From: Ancylostoma caninum
Taxonomy: Eukaryota > Nematoda > Chromadorea > Rhabditida > Ancylostomatidae
NCBI GenBank assembly: GCA_037903475.1
Contig: JBAJFG010000095.1
Location: 186,001-250,000, forward strand
DNA: 64,000 nt
Direction: 5' to 3'
Positions 32,878 through 43,331 of the stretch are shown here, in pieces. A model generated the notes under the pieces. That model ran no database searches. It was given only the letters and a program-made list of their open reading frames with translations, and was not told the origin of the DNA. Numbering within the stretch: the first letter of the stretch is position 1; every line of letters begins with the position of its first letter. A program made the translations under genes and the position numbers.

Positions 32878-33065
32878 TAGCCCTGAGGGGATGGAACCCT
32901 TGACCATGTAGATGACGTATATCGATACTTTCATGACAAATCAGAAGCAAATTGCTTGAGCGAAACTCATTCTTTCATAGCGATATTCGCCAATCGCGTA
33001 CATTTCAACGTTCTGCAATAATTCTGGATAGAGAGGGGATCGAACCCTTGATGGGGTACGCGGTG
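32878..33065 (-). repeat. Two decayed tRNA B-box-like sequences
   Basis: On the minus strand, CATCAAGGGTTCGATCCCCT (about 33033-33052) and a related TGGTCAAGGGTTCCATCCCC (about 32885-32904) resemble the T-arm/B-box of a tRNA. No matching A-box or acceptor stem is convincing, so these are probably SINE remnants rather than tRNA genes. Confidence 0.35.
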
Positions 33066-33639
33066 GCTACTCCTGCTGCTATAACGTTTGAATTTGAAGT
33101 CGAGCAGTGTCTGCATTTTCGTTCTCATTTCTCATCTCACTTGAAATTTGTGTACGAAAGGATGGTCGTATTTTTGGCGGCTAAGTGGGGGGGGGGGGTG
33201 GGGGTCGTATGGAGGTCGACTTAATATCGTCATCACGCTTGATCCTGATCGGAACCGTTATCTGGGCTGGTAGTAATCCCCCCTCATGTCGTCGCAACAT
33301 GATTCGAATACTTCACGAGACTGGCTCGAGACGAGGAGCGCCAGGTTCGCGCCAAACCACATGCATATACACGTGAGAGCGGTCCGTCTTGAAGGTGTTG
33401 CGAACGTGTCACGTTGTTGGAAGAATGTCAGATTGTCGCGAAGTCATGAACTTCGCTACAACATGACGGAAGTGGAAGCTTGATGGAACTAGTACCAGAA
33501 ATCGTAATACGCAGATTGTCTCGAAGTTCATACCCTCGCGCACGACTGAGTTAGTAACTCTTCGTAAAATATTTTTGGGTGAATTTTATGCTGTGTTGCC
33601 GGAACCTATATGGGCAAAAACTCGATGCTGTAGTGGTGT

Positions 33640-33712
33640 TCTGTCAACGGGAATCGAACTCGTCAGGGCACACGTGAGAGGAGCCGACACTACCACTATG
33701 CCATCACGCACA
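33640..33712 (-). repeat. tRNA-like sequence with A and B boxes
   Basis: The minus strand reads GATGGCATAGTGGTAG (A-box-like, consensus TRGCNNAGYNGG) and 40 bases later GAGTTCGATTCCCG (B-box). D, anticodon and acceptor stems do not pair well, so I favour a tRNA pseudogene or SINE head over a functional tRNA. Confidence 0.5.
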
Positions 33713-33857
33713 CATGTTATCGCACGTAAAATGAGTTACAGGAGCACTTCTCGACTCTAAGGCAAGGATAATGCTGCGTGTACTTGAGGCAAAACTCACT
33801 AAATGTTCGTTAACCCAAATTTTCACCAATTTTGCTCACCACCACGGTTTTGGATAA

Positions 33858-35031
33858 TCTCTATATATAAAGTAGAATGTCTGTGAGTGTGTGTGTGTGT
33901 ATGTATGTATGTATGTTCTTTATAGAAATCGCGGAGGGTGAACCGATCGGGACCAAACTTTGCATGCTCATTCCCCATGGGCCGGCGGAGGTTTTAGGCT
34001 ACTTCTTGCCAGGCATTATCGATTGATTTATCGATTTTATTGATTTTTCGCTACTTTTGCTCGGGGGCGGCGAGGACATGTCTAATGGGGTTTCTCAATG
34101 CGCTGAACACGAATATGATAACCGTTTTGCACGAAATATCGATTTATCGATTTTATTGATTTTTCGATATTTCTGCACGAGAGTCAGTAGGGACAGCTCT
34201 ACTGGGGTTTGTCAGTGCGCTGAACACGAATATGATAACCGTTTTGCACGAAATATCGATTTATCGACTTTATTGATTTTTCGATATTTCTGCACGAGAG
34301 TCAGTAGGGATAGCTCTACTGGGGTTTGTCAGTGCGCTGAACACGAATATGATAACCGTTTTGCACGAAATATCGATTTATCGATTTTATTGATTTTTCG
34401 ATATTTCTGCACGAGAGTCAGTAGGGACAGCTCTACTGGGGTTTGTCAGTGCGCTGAACACGAATATGATAACCATTTTGCACGAAATCTCAATTTATCG
34501 ATTTTCTGATTTCTTGCTATTTTCGGCCAGGGGTGGTGAGGACATGGTTACTGGGGTTCTCCAATACGCTAAACACGAATACGATAACCATTTTGTGCAG
34601 AATATCGAATTATTGGTATGATTCTTCGCCATTTTCGTCCACGGGCCGGTGAAGATGTGTCTACTGGGATTTTCCATTGCGCCGTACAGGAATATGACAA
34701 TTATTCTCCATGGATATATCGACTCAGTTATTCTTTTGCTCGTTCTCGCTTTTAGAAAGGGACGGGGTAGGAATGTGTTCACTGGATCAATCGAAAACGC
34801 TAAACCCTAAGTGCGAATATGGCAACTGCTTTCCATGAATTTGACACTGAAGTAACCTTACTGACTTTTCGCTTACGGGTCGGTGGAAGAGGGTTACATG
34901 AGCCTGCTTATAAGTTTACCACCCAAATTATAGACATCCGCAATGAATTTGTCGGCACTAGCAATTGTCCTCATTGGTGTGAAATTGCCGGGGTAGTAAA
35001 ACACCCGAGCGAAGCCGGGTATGCCGTCTAG
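33858..35031 (+). mobile_element. Non-autonomous Helitron, complete, with 117-bp tandem repeats
   Basis: Starts TCTCTATATATAAAGTAG directly after an A and ends CTAG directly before a T, the A/T insertion rule of Helitrons. A 3' hairpin (ACCCG.GC / GC.CGGGT, loop GAA, 35003-35020) lies 8 bases from the CTAG end. A (TG)n/(TATG)n tract follows the start. No Rep/helicase is encoded. Truncated relatives are at 17.2 kb (minus) and 50.8 kb (plus). Confidence 0.85.
34100..34800 (+). repeat. Tandem 115-117-bp repeats, about seven units
   Basis: The word CGCTGAACACGAATATGATA recurs at 34101, 34218, 34335 and 34452 (exactly 117 bp apart). Three more diverged units follow at about 115 bp. Each unit has an ATCGATTTATCGATTTTATT-type centre and CTACTGGGGTTTGTCAGTGC. 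Because 117 is divisible by three, the array gives a spurious 150-codon repetitive open frame. Confidence 0.95.
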
Positions 35032-35224
35032 TTAGGAAATAAGGAGAAGGAATGTCGTTCAATAGTGATCTTGTGACCTCATGATCTCGCTAATTGGTGC
35101 CGCTGTTCGATAGGCCGATCTTCTCATGAGCAACTGCGAGGTGCACATAATGTCAGCCACTCTCCATGATCTACTCGATCAGTATACTGTGCTGGATATG
35201 GCATGCACCACAGCGCAAAGGATG

Positions 35225-35312
35225 TGCGCGCCCTTAATGCGCACGCATGCAGGGTTCGAACCTCTGATCGCGTGGCGGTTTTGCAGGCAGGTGTGCTAGC
35301 TCGTGACACTCC
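35225..35312 (-). repeat. tRNA-Cys-derived SINE head
   Basis: The minus strand reads CTAGCACACCTGCCTGCAAAA and then GATCAGAGGTTCGAACCCTG. GGTTCGAACCC is a perfect B-box. CCTGC-CTGCAAA fits the 5' anticodon stem and loop of tRNA-Cys (anticodon GCA), but the 3' stem strand has changed to ACCGC, so it does not fold as a tRNA. Confidence 0.55.
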
Positions 35313-35689
35313 CACGTCAAGATTGTGAGATGTTCGTGCCTTGTTCCGAACTGTTACGAGCCTAGCTCGTACATGTTGTGACGAACTTGGGGGGATTACC
35401 ACCAGCCCAGGCGCCAGAAGCCCGGATAATGGTGCGGATAACGAATTGGCCAAAACCTAGGAGAACTGCAAAACGGACAACCGGATACGGACAATCCGCT
35501 CATCTCTGGTACATTCATACACCAAGTATAAAGAATAAGTGTTGGTTGGAAATTCATGTAAGGGACGGCGGAAAGGCCCACTGGAATCTGCAAATAGGAT
35601 TCGTTTGCGTTTTCCAGACAATATTTTTTGGTAGATTGATGAGAATCTTTCCAAATATTTACCCTTCCAGGGGAGAAATTTGGAAGAAA

Positions 35690-36275
35690 TAAAGCTCAAC
35701 TTATTTAACTCTCATATTAGAAAAGCGAGGAGACGACGAGCAGGCTGGGCCGCTCATAATTCGATTAAAAGCGTACTCGAGAACACCTCTCTTCAACTCG
35801 ACCGTGCTGTCAGCCCTGTGCTACGCGAGCGGAACGTGGGCGCTGACAAAAATCGCCGAGACTCAGCTTCGCTCGGCCCAGGTCTCACTTGAACGTCGCA
35901 TGCTCGGGCTGTCCTTGCGCCAGCAGCGAGAGCGTCGTCTACATAACTCTGATATTAGAGCAATGTCAATGGTCCATGACGCTGTTCTTCACGCCGATGA
36001 GTCGAAACATCGGTACGCAGGACATCTCATGCGATGCTCGGATGGTCGATGGAGTTCTGCGGTTCTGCGATGGTACCCTCGCGACAGAAAGCGATCGCGC
36101 GGCCGACCTCCTATAAAATGGTACGATTCGTTGGCTTATCAAAACAACAGCGGTGCTTCCGGTTCAGTTAAGGTCCACTGGTCGACTAAGGCCCAAGACC
36201 GATCTTTGTGGAGGAGAAGTTAGGACCCGCGCAAGGCCAACCGCCGTGCTGAGGAACGGGTCGCCTGAGTATCCT
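35690..36275 (+). pseudogene. RTE-type LINE C-terminal fragment
   Basis: Encodes the tail of an RTE-like RT. RRRRAGWAAHNSIKSVLE (from about 35710), a frame change, then TPLFNSTVLSALCYASGTWAL, QVSLERRMLGLS, ADESKHRYAGHLMRCSDGRW, YPRDRKRSRGRPPIKWYDSL and AQDRSLWRR before a stop near 36222. The block ALCYASGTW ... HRYAGHLMR ... RGRPPIKW is characteristic of these LINE C-termini and is the domain missing upstream of the tail in the 9.4-10.9 kb copy. It is 5' truncated, as is usual for LINE insertions. Same strand as the other LINE, but a separate insertion. Confidence 0.8.
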
Positions 36276-36279
36276 GAGT

Positions 36280-37255
36280 AGTAGTATTAGAAAAGCAGTA
36301 CATTGCTCTGTCGAAAATTTGTGGTGAAACTTCAATAACCGCAGAAGAAGTAAAAACATCGGAATTTAATGAAGTGCCAAAAATCGAGTAGGCCTACTTC
36401 TGAAGTTACAGAAAAAATCTCGAATAACACGAAAACTGCTCCACTATGACTGCAAAGAGACACGATATGGTGTAGACAGTGCAGCGTTTGGATCTACGCC
36501 GTTGTCCTTTGTTCTTTTCTTGCGTTTATGCCTTTGACCTCAGTTAAGATAGCTAAAAGGCTCGAATAAACTATGTGTGTGTAGTTCTGCACCAGCTCTA
36601 AAATGATTGCAGTATTTGGAAAATTGAAAAAATGATTGCAGTATTTGAAACATTGCCTCAGAATGGTTTTGAGGTAAACGCTTCTCCACTGAAAACAAAC
36701 TAGAATGCAGAATTAGAAGAAAAATGCATTGAGAGCGGCGTAGAGTACACCGTTAGATTGATTCGCCATTGCCTGGGTCTAGAAATCGGACACTCAAGAA
36801 CGACTGTGGTGCACTGCTATGGCTGCCCTCCAACACGCATGTTTTTGCGGGTTGGTATCCTCCCTCATCTCCCTCATCCGAGGGACACAAGGGGCATTGT
36901 ATATTCCTTTATTCCTTTTCGTCAAAAGGTTTCGTGCGAAAGGCTGACCATCAGGTCACAGCCATTTCGAGCTTATGCAGCATAAATTACTCCTCGGACT
37001 TCGTCCTCGTTGACGACTGCCGTATCAGTGTCTTTTCCGAGTTCAGGGGGAAGTATTTTCCATTATATCACTGGTGATCCCTGCACACTCTGTACCATAA
37101 CTTGAAAAACGAGACCCACAGGGAATACCTCTCTGGGTTCTATTTCCTCGTGGTGGCAAGGGTAGGGTTTTGGGCGAGAAGTTAACCGGGTTTTTCGGAA
37201 GTAGACAAGTTGTGTGTGAAACGAAATTCGAGGGCGTGGCGTAGACCGAAGAAAA
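36280..37255. other. No gene recognised
   Basis: Short open frames at 36758-37077 (plus) without recognisable features. TGATTGCAGTATTTG is duplicated at about 36604 and 36633. Confidence 0.35.
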
Positions 37256-37261
37256 TGCTTT

Positions 37262-37545
37262 AAAACGGGTCCACTTAGCCGTAGGAGTGCGCCGGATTCC
37301 AAAAGTGAGAAAACGCCAGAAGTCGGGTCCAACGGTGTATTAATGGTGCGCAGACGTCCAAAAGTGGGAAAATGCTTGAAGTCGGGTCCAACGGTATGAT
37401 AAGGGTGCGCCGGCGTCCAAAAGTGAGAAAACGCCTGGAGTCGAGTCCAACGGTGTGATAACGGTGCGCCGGCGTCCAAAAGTGTGAAAACAGCTGGAGT
37501 CGGATCCAACGGGGTGATAAGGGTGTGCTGGCTTCCACAAGTTAT
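37262..37545 (+). repeat. 59-bp tandem array, about five units
   Basis: Unit landmarks GCGCCGGCGTCCAAAAGTGA, GAAAACGCCTGGAGTCG and GTCCAACGGTGTGATAA recur every 59 bp (37411 to 37470 measured). It is distinct from the 60-bp satellite though similar in length. A diverged inverted stretch is at 54.05-54.20 kb. Confidence 0.9.
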
Positions 37546-37549
37546 CGGA

Positions 37550-38960
37550 ATTCGCTTGGGGGGTCTATTTCTGCATGAGGGGTACGCTTACCCGGTTTCG
37601 GCGGACCCCCCTACCTAACTCACCTATATGTACATTGTTTTCTTTCGTGACCGTGTTCTCTTCCCATATCATTTGTGTCTGAGTGAACAACTCCTTCCTT
37701 TCCGTTTATATACATCGGTGGACCCTTATCACTTGAATTACCACAACAACCAGTTGAGCCTTAATCATGTCAAGATAACAATTGTACTGAATTTGTTACA
37801 CTCCATTCTTCATTCATCACGGCCACTAACTTCGCTCATATAGGAGAGCATAACTTTGTTCATATGGGGGAAAGGCTACGGGATCAAGGGCTTCTCAGAA
37901 GAGCGATAGAACTGCGTGAAAGTATATGGACTTTATCAATCCATTTACACTTTTGTGTTTGCTTTCAACGTGCAGTATGCGAGACTGGTTATTACGATAA
38001 TTTTAACTGAGTATTAACAACTGAGCAACAATTGATATTATATCATTCATTTTGGATTCGGTCTCTTTTTGTCTTGATACATTCGCGGAAACTGCGTGGG
38101 AAGGCCTTTACGGTGTTCGCATCGAGATGGTTCCATTAATGCTTCAACTTTTAGAGATGCGATATACTTGTGAGGTTGAGTACAGGCTCTTGCTTGGAGC
38201 ACCGCTTATGCTGAGTAGTCAAATAAGTTCAAATCCGAACAATAGCGCACTCCTGAGAAGAAATGTAATTGCCAAGATTTGCTTGGCGCCACTGTTGCGC
38301 TGGCCAAGCTTAATGGAATGGTAGTGGTTCTTGTTAGAACACGTATGGATTGTCTCCGGAATGAGAATTTAGCGGTGGAAGGACACAGAAAAACAATTCC
38401 ACGCCACTAAAGAAGGCACAAGAGGAAGATTAACAGTACTTTTTCTGCACCCTGTAATGGCTAAAGGCTGTCTACTTGAATACACCTAGGATGGATCCGC
38501 ACTGTTTCGTACTTGTCTCGAATGTGTGGCCGTTACTCAGCAAATGTTGATCGCAAATGTGTATCCATATTTTGTCATGACTCCATTCTCCTATCCTTCT
38601 TGCAGTAGTTTACTACGCCGAATAATTGCAAGAATATCGAGAAAAAAAAAAGCAAAGGCAAGGAAAAAGCTGTAGAAAAGAGAGTGAATGATCTCGTTGA
38701 GGAACGAGGTGCTTGACGCTATGAAAAGTAGTGAGAAGAGCATTTAAATCTCACACGCGCTACTGGAAAGGCCATTCTATAAGATATGCCACCGAATAAA
38801 GCAGCACCAGAGTGCAACTGCGTAGGACACACAGCTTGTCATAGGCACAAGTTTTCCGTTTTCTCACAGATTGGAGTTCCTCTCCCCACGGTAAAAACTA
38901 CCACCTCCTCTATTCGCGAATGCGAGCGAACAGTGATCGGTACTGTAGACGTCCTGATAT
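37550..38960. other. No gene recognised
   Basis: No coding or repeat signal I can support between the 59-bp array and the Helitron-like element. Confidence 0.4.
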
Positions 38961-38994
38961 AATCTATTAAACAAAGCGCCGTAAGGGGGCTAGA

Positions 38995-39225
38995 GCGGCT
39001 AGAGATACGCGGCGGCACTCATAGACACCGCAATATTGAGGCGCAGACTGTGGGGCGAAATGGCCGATTTTTAGGGACTCAGACACATTCGTTTCGGGAC
39101 TCGCAATTACGTCACTGCTGGCTCTTCCGCATGCACGAGGTAGTGATTTCATCACCTTCGCTGGCGGTCTCGCAGCATAGGGGTGAGGGAATGTTTACAA
39201 GCTTTCAGGGTGCACAATGTACGCA
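38995..39225 (+). repeat. Conserved module, copy 1
   Basis: Runs CACTCATAGACACCG, GACTGTGGGGCGAAATGGCC, TTTTTAGGGACTCAGACACA, TCGCTGGCGGTCTCGCAGCA. About 90% like the copy at 39905 by eye. Also present inverted at 57810-58060 and, diverged, at 60560-60870. Confidence 0.9.
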
Positions 39226-39449
39226 GCAGAAAACCACCCGAGGGAATGGGCGGAAATGTGACCACTGCAGCGTCTGGGAAGCCAACCAGCGGCTGGATCT
39301 ACATGATCGCCCCAGCTGGTGGATGGAATTGCCGCATCCCTTGCGGAATTTTCGCAGCGACTCCTTAGTCACGGCATCCGTTCGTTTCGAGAACATCTGC
39401 ACTAACATAAAGTAAAAGCTTCAATATATCAAGGCATGACATTGTGTAA

Positions 39450-39885
39450 CCAATAGTCCACCGATGGAGAAAGGGCCCGCCGTGGCCCAGTGGTGTGGGA
39501 GACGCCAGGATACAGGTCTACCGATGGACAAAGGGCTCGCCGTGGCCCAGTGGTGTGGGGGACGTCAGAATACGGGTCCGTCGACAGAGAACGGGTCCGC
39601 CATAACCAATAACGGGTCCGCCGTAGCCAAGTAGTGTGATGAACGCTAGGAGACGGGTACATAGACACAAAACGGGTCCGCGTGGCCCAGTGGTGTAGAG
39701 GAACGTCAGGATACGGGTCCACCGATGGAGAAAGGGCCCGCCGTGACCCAGTGGTGTGGACACCAAGATACGTGTCCGCCAATATAGGATTGGTCCGCTG
39801 TGACTAAGTAAAGTGGAGAATACCAGGATACGTTCAGCCGACGGTGAACTGGTTCATTGTGGTCTAACAGTGAAGATGACGCCAG
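39450..39885 (+). repeat. 60-bp satellite array, copy 2
   Basis: CCGATGGAGAAAGGGCCCGC at 39461 recurs at 39521 and 39581 (period 60), with about seven units in all. Landmarks CGTGGCCCAGTGGTGTGGG and ACGCCAGGATACGGGTC. Confidence 0.95.
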
Positions 39886-39904
39886 AATAAACGATGGAAG
39901 AAAG

Positions 39905-40115
39905 CACTCATAGACACCGTAATCTTGAGGCGCAGACTGTGGGACGAAATGGCCAATTTTTAGGGACTCAGACACATTTGTTTCGGGACTCGCGATTACG
40001 TCACTGCTGGCTCTCCCGCATGCACGAGTTAGTGATTTCATTACCTTCGCTGGCGGTCTCGCAGCATGGGAGTGAAAGAGTGTTCACAAGCTTTCAGGCT
40101 GCACAATGTACGCAG
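39905..40115 (+). repeat. Conserved module, copy 2
   Basis: Second copy of the 200-bp module within the same element, in the same orientation as copy 1. Confidence 0.9.
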
Positions 40116-40500
40116 GAACGCCAGGATACGGGTCCCTCGACAGGGAACGGGTCGCTCAGATGGAGGAAGGGCCTGCAGTGACCCAGTGGCTTGGATAACA
40201 CCAGGATACCGGTCCGCCAATATAGGATAGGTCCGCTGTGACTCAGTAAAGTGGAGAATGCCAAGAAACGGTACAGTCGACGGTGAACGGGTTCGTTGTG
40301 GCCTAACAGTGAAGATTACGCCAAAATAAGGGTCCAGCGATGAAAGAAAGCCCGCTGCGACCCAGTAGTGTGGAAGACACTCGGATATCGCTTTGGTGCA
40401 ATAGTCTGGGAACCGCAGGATACAGTTCCTCCGATGGAGAACGCGTCTGCGTTGGCCCGATAGTGAGGAATATGCACGAATACACCATACGATGGAGAAC
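40115..40500 (+). repeat. 60-bp satellite array, copy 3
   Basis: About six diverged 60-bp units following the second module, with landmarks GTGACCCAGTGG, CCAGGATACCGGTCCGCC and AGTGGAGAATGCCA. Confidence 0.9.
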
Positions 40501-40669
40501 TTACTTCTCATACTCATACTCGACTCATGAAAAGGAGTTCATGTTTGGGCCCATATAAAGATTGGTTCTACTTGTTTATCAATTTTCTAGAGAAGTGCGA
40601 AGTTTTTGCACATGTCCCAAGTGGCTGCACCACCCCACTTCCTAGCGTCCCGAAGGGGCGCTAGTAGAC

Positions 40670-42045
40670 CAAAGTTTCGAATTTATGTATTAGCGACACT
40701 TGCCTCTACTTATATTCGCTTCTTCATCGAACACCCCCTTCAAATTAGTAGTGATGTCATTGGCTTCGATATACTGTTTCGTGAGATTCTTCTCATGACT
40801 GAAATTGGCAATATAATATGTACATGTCATCTTTTTCGAAAACGTGGCGGTGGTAAGATGCTCGCTGTTGCTCCTAGGTTCATTCTTTCAATAGTATGAA
40901 AACAACCTGTTCTGGAAGTCCATTTTTTGAGAGTTGGAAACTCAAGTTTCTATTCGCTGCGTCCTTTTCTATCGTTCCTGCCACAAACAACCAACTTCAT
41001 TTTTGGTTGCCCGTTACATTCTCCGTTACGTTACTGTGGTGGATTTCTCATTTTCTTCACCGACTTTTTTTTGTAATATATTAAGACCTGGATCACTCCT
41101 CCTCTGCTAAATCATGCGTACCTCAGCAAAGGAAGTATGAATTGACTGTCGATATTATTTTTTCAACTAAAAGTGTGGACCGTATCCCTGACAAGCGATA
41201 TGACACCTGAGTTAGTAAAGACCGCCGGTTATTTCATGAGCACCTCTCTGGCTTCCTGCGTACAGAACCCAGGAAACGGCAAGCAAAAAAATCGGAGAAT
41301 GCCATTTTGGGTCATCACATTAGGTGATTTTTTTCTCTTGTGTAGCAAGAGCTTCCGGGGATGGGGGAGGTGGGACCTACACGGCAAAATTTTTGAAAAA
41401 ATGTGGTGAGCGATGAAAAGTCTGCTAGTTTTTTACTCACTCCTAGAAGGCCTAGAAGCGGATTTTGACCAATTTTGGCCACGCAGAAAATGAGCCTTTA
41501 GACGTTTCGAACGTTTTCCCACCGATGACTCTACAACTTTAAGAACAATAGAAGATAATGCTTATTAGAGTGCATTAATTAGCAGCATGGACTGGATCGT
41601 ATGGCAGCGATTACAGAAGAAGCAGCATTGGATGGTGCTGTTTTTTTTTTCACAATCGCTACGAGTTTTTACCTTGGTCTCCTTTTTTTCTGCTTCCTTG
41701 GAGCTGAATTTGGTCCACCTACGGTTTTGCAGTTGCCATGCCTATTCCTACCATTTGCATGTATTCCCATTGCGTGCATGTTGTGTACATACTTTACTGT
41801 GTACATTATGTTGTGCACACACCACTTACAAAATGGATTTTTTGCACTTTTTCATGTTTTCCACAACCTCCCATTTGATGGTGAATTCTGTACATTGTAG
41901 GGGCTTTCCACTAATAAAGTATTTGATTTTTTTCCAATCGTGTGTACACGGTGGCCGAAAGTATGGGCGCCTCATTTGGCGCTCTTATTTTTTTTTTCAT
42001 TCTCGACTTTTATCTCGCCTTCGTTTTACATACTTTAACACATAA
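40670..42045. other. No gene recognised; T-rich open frames
   Basis: Two long overlapping plus frames (41587-42045, 152 codons; 41601-41900, 99 codons) are hydrophobic only because the DNA is T-rich. They overlap in different registers and have no splice context or recognisable motif, so I do not call genes. Confidence 0.35.
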
Positions 42046-42051
42046 CGGACA

Positions 42052-42119
42052 ATACGACTCACCGGCGGATCGTATGGGAAGTTACGTAGAGGACAATACG
42101 ACCCACCGGTGGGTCGTAT
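42052..42119. repeat. Paired 24-bp palindromes
   Basis: 42096-42119 is a perfect 24-bp palindrome centred on CCACCGGTGG and ending ATACG/CGTAT. 42052-42075 is the same sequence with three mismatches. Centre-to-centre distance is 44 bp. Related near-palindromes with ACCCACCGGTGGGT-type centres occur at 51770-51830. Confidence 0.85.
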
Positions 42120-42224
42120 CCGTTTTATCCCTTTTTCTTAGGTGGAGCCTCCACAAATTCCGCCCCTAGCGGTTATTCTACCCGCTGAACATGGAAGTGG
42201 CATCCATTTTGTACCGTAACTGCG

Positions 42225-42430
42225 ATGCTGTAGCATTACTGTAGTCATACTGTAGATACTTTTGATGTATTTTTTCACAGCATCTACTGCAAATTTGAAC
42301 TTTTGGGTTACTTGACGTGCTGAACAGAACCATCAACAGGACCATCAGTCCTGCACCGTAGAGCAGTACTGTAAGGCTACTGTAGTGTTACTGCATGGTT
42401 ACTGTAGGCATACTGTAGATGCATTTTATC
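42225..42430 (+). repeat. TACTGTAG-rich interspersed repeat
   Basis: TACTGTAG or ATTACTGTAG words occur at least seven times in 200 bp, for example ATACTGTAGATAC, GGCTACTGTAGTG and GGCATACTGTAGATGC. No unit length is regular. Confidence 0.65.
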
Positions 42431-42434
42431 CACC

Positions 42435-43328
42435 AAATTCAGTGAAACTTTGGCAAGTGGGGTTATTTGACATGCTGAGCACAATTTTGACATACATTTG
42501 ATAAATTGCCGTAAACTTTTGCAAGTGGTGCTGCAAGTACAGAACGATTCCCTTCACGCCATTTATCTATTCTAATATCTTCACACATGAAAGGTTACAG
42601 GATCTATATGTTTCATATCGTAACATAGAACGAATTCAAACTACACTGTTTGGTGAATTAATTTGAGCACTTCTTATGATATTTGTTGAAGCAATCAATA
42701 CAGGAATGCCTATGACACTTGTGGCACCGCGCATTGACTTTTTTGGTATTTACATCTGCAGAGCGAGATCCTTCTTTCTTTGAAAACAACTTAAAAATCT
42801 GTGAAATGACTGAAGTAGTAGCGTCCAACAATCTGTTTATCACTGCATGCATACAGTTGATCTACAGAAAGACTTTTCTGTGGGAAACGGATACCATATT
42901 TGAGATCAGAGTGTGAAATAATTCCATTTTCGGGAAAATTCTTATGCAAAACCTTTCCCACAGTTCCAACAGTATGATTACAGTAACCCCGCAGTGATGG
43001 GATACGGTAGACAATAGATATCATAATCTTAATCTGTATGCAAAATAATCCTCCTGTGCAAATGTTGGTTGAATTCTGATAGAAAAAGGTCTTTCTACAG
43101 TTTCCATAGTATGCATACAGTAACATTACAGAAGGGCTCTACCAAGTAAAATAGATGGCATATTTGTGATTAGCATGTCAAATATGCCATAATTCCCGCA
43201 AGTTCGGTGAGAAACAAGCGCAAACTCACTTTGGTCCGAGGTGGCCCTGAGCGGAAAATCTGCGTTGTCGCGAATGTATTAAAAACGCCATGAAATCTTC
43301 TTTCTTTTGACCTATGGCTCAGTTGGAT
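42435..43328. other. No gene recognised
   Basis: A 111-codon minus frame (42791-43126) has no recognisable motif. It reads through two partly similar segments (ATGCATAC followed by GAAAGAC words), suggesting repeat-derived sequence. Confidence 0.35.
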
Positions 43329-43331
43329 TCC

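Larger units (their letters stand above)
31431..35508. mobile_element. 4.1-kb composite bounded by 15-bp inverted repeats
   Basis: CAGAGATGAGCGGAT at 31431-31445 and its exact inverse at 35494-35508, each flanked outside by GTA, which may be a 3-bp target duplication. Both ends run inward into GGATAACGGATAA / GGATAATGG-type words and a GGCCAAAA word, so they are ends of one family. The interior has no transposase and contains later insertions (the Helitron at 33858-35031, tRNA-derived sequences, short duplications). Two separate smaller MITEs in opposite orientation would also fit. Confidence 0.45.
38963..40664 (+). mobile_element. Helitron-like element carrying satellite arrays, copy A
   Basis: 5' end TCTATTAAACAAAGCGCC follows an A. 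The 3' end is a perfect terminal hairpin (CTAGCG ... CGCTAG, loop GAA) followed by T. The same two ends bound an inverted 1936-bp relative at 56180-58115. It contains two copies of a conserved 200-bp module (38995-39225, 39905-40115), each followed by a 60-bp satellite array. No Rep/helicase coding sequence, so non-autonomous. The A|TC...CTAG|T rule points to Helitrons, but the terminal hairpin including CTAG itself is unusual. Confidence 0.75.

Noticed and set aside
33015..33065. Functional tRNA on the minus strand
   Set aside because: Only the T-arm is recognisable; the acceptor and D arms do not pair.
34057..34509. 150-codon open frame with internal peptide repeats
   Set aside because: It is the translation of the 117-bp tandem repeat; a period divisible by three keeps any frame open.
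41587..42045. Hydrophobic 152-codon open frame resembling a membrane protein
   Set aside because: Hydrophobicity follows from T-rich DNA. An overlapping frame is equally hydrophobic, and there are no splice sites or motifs.
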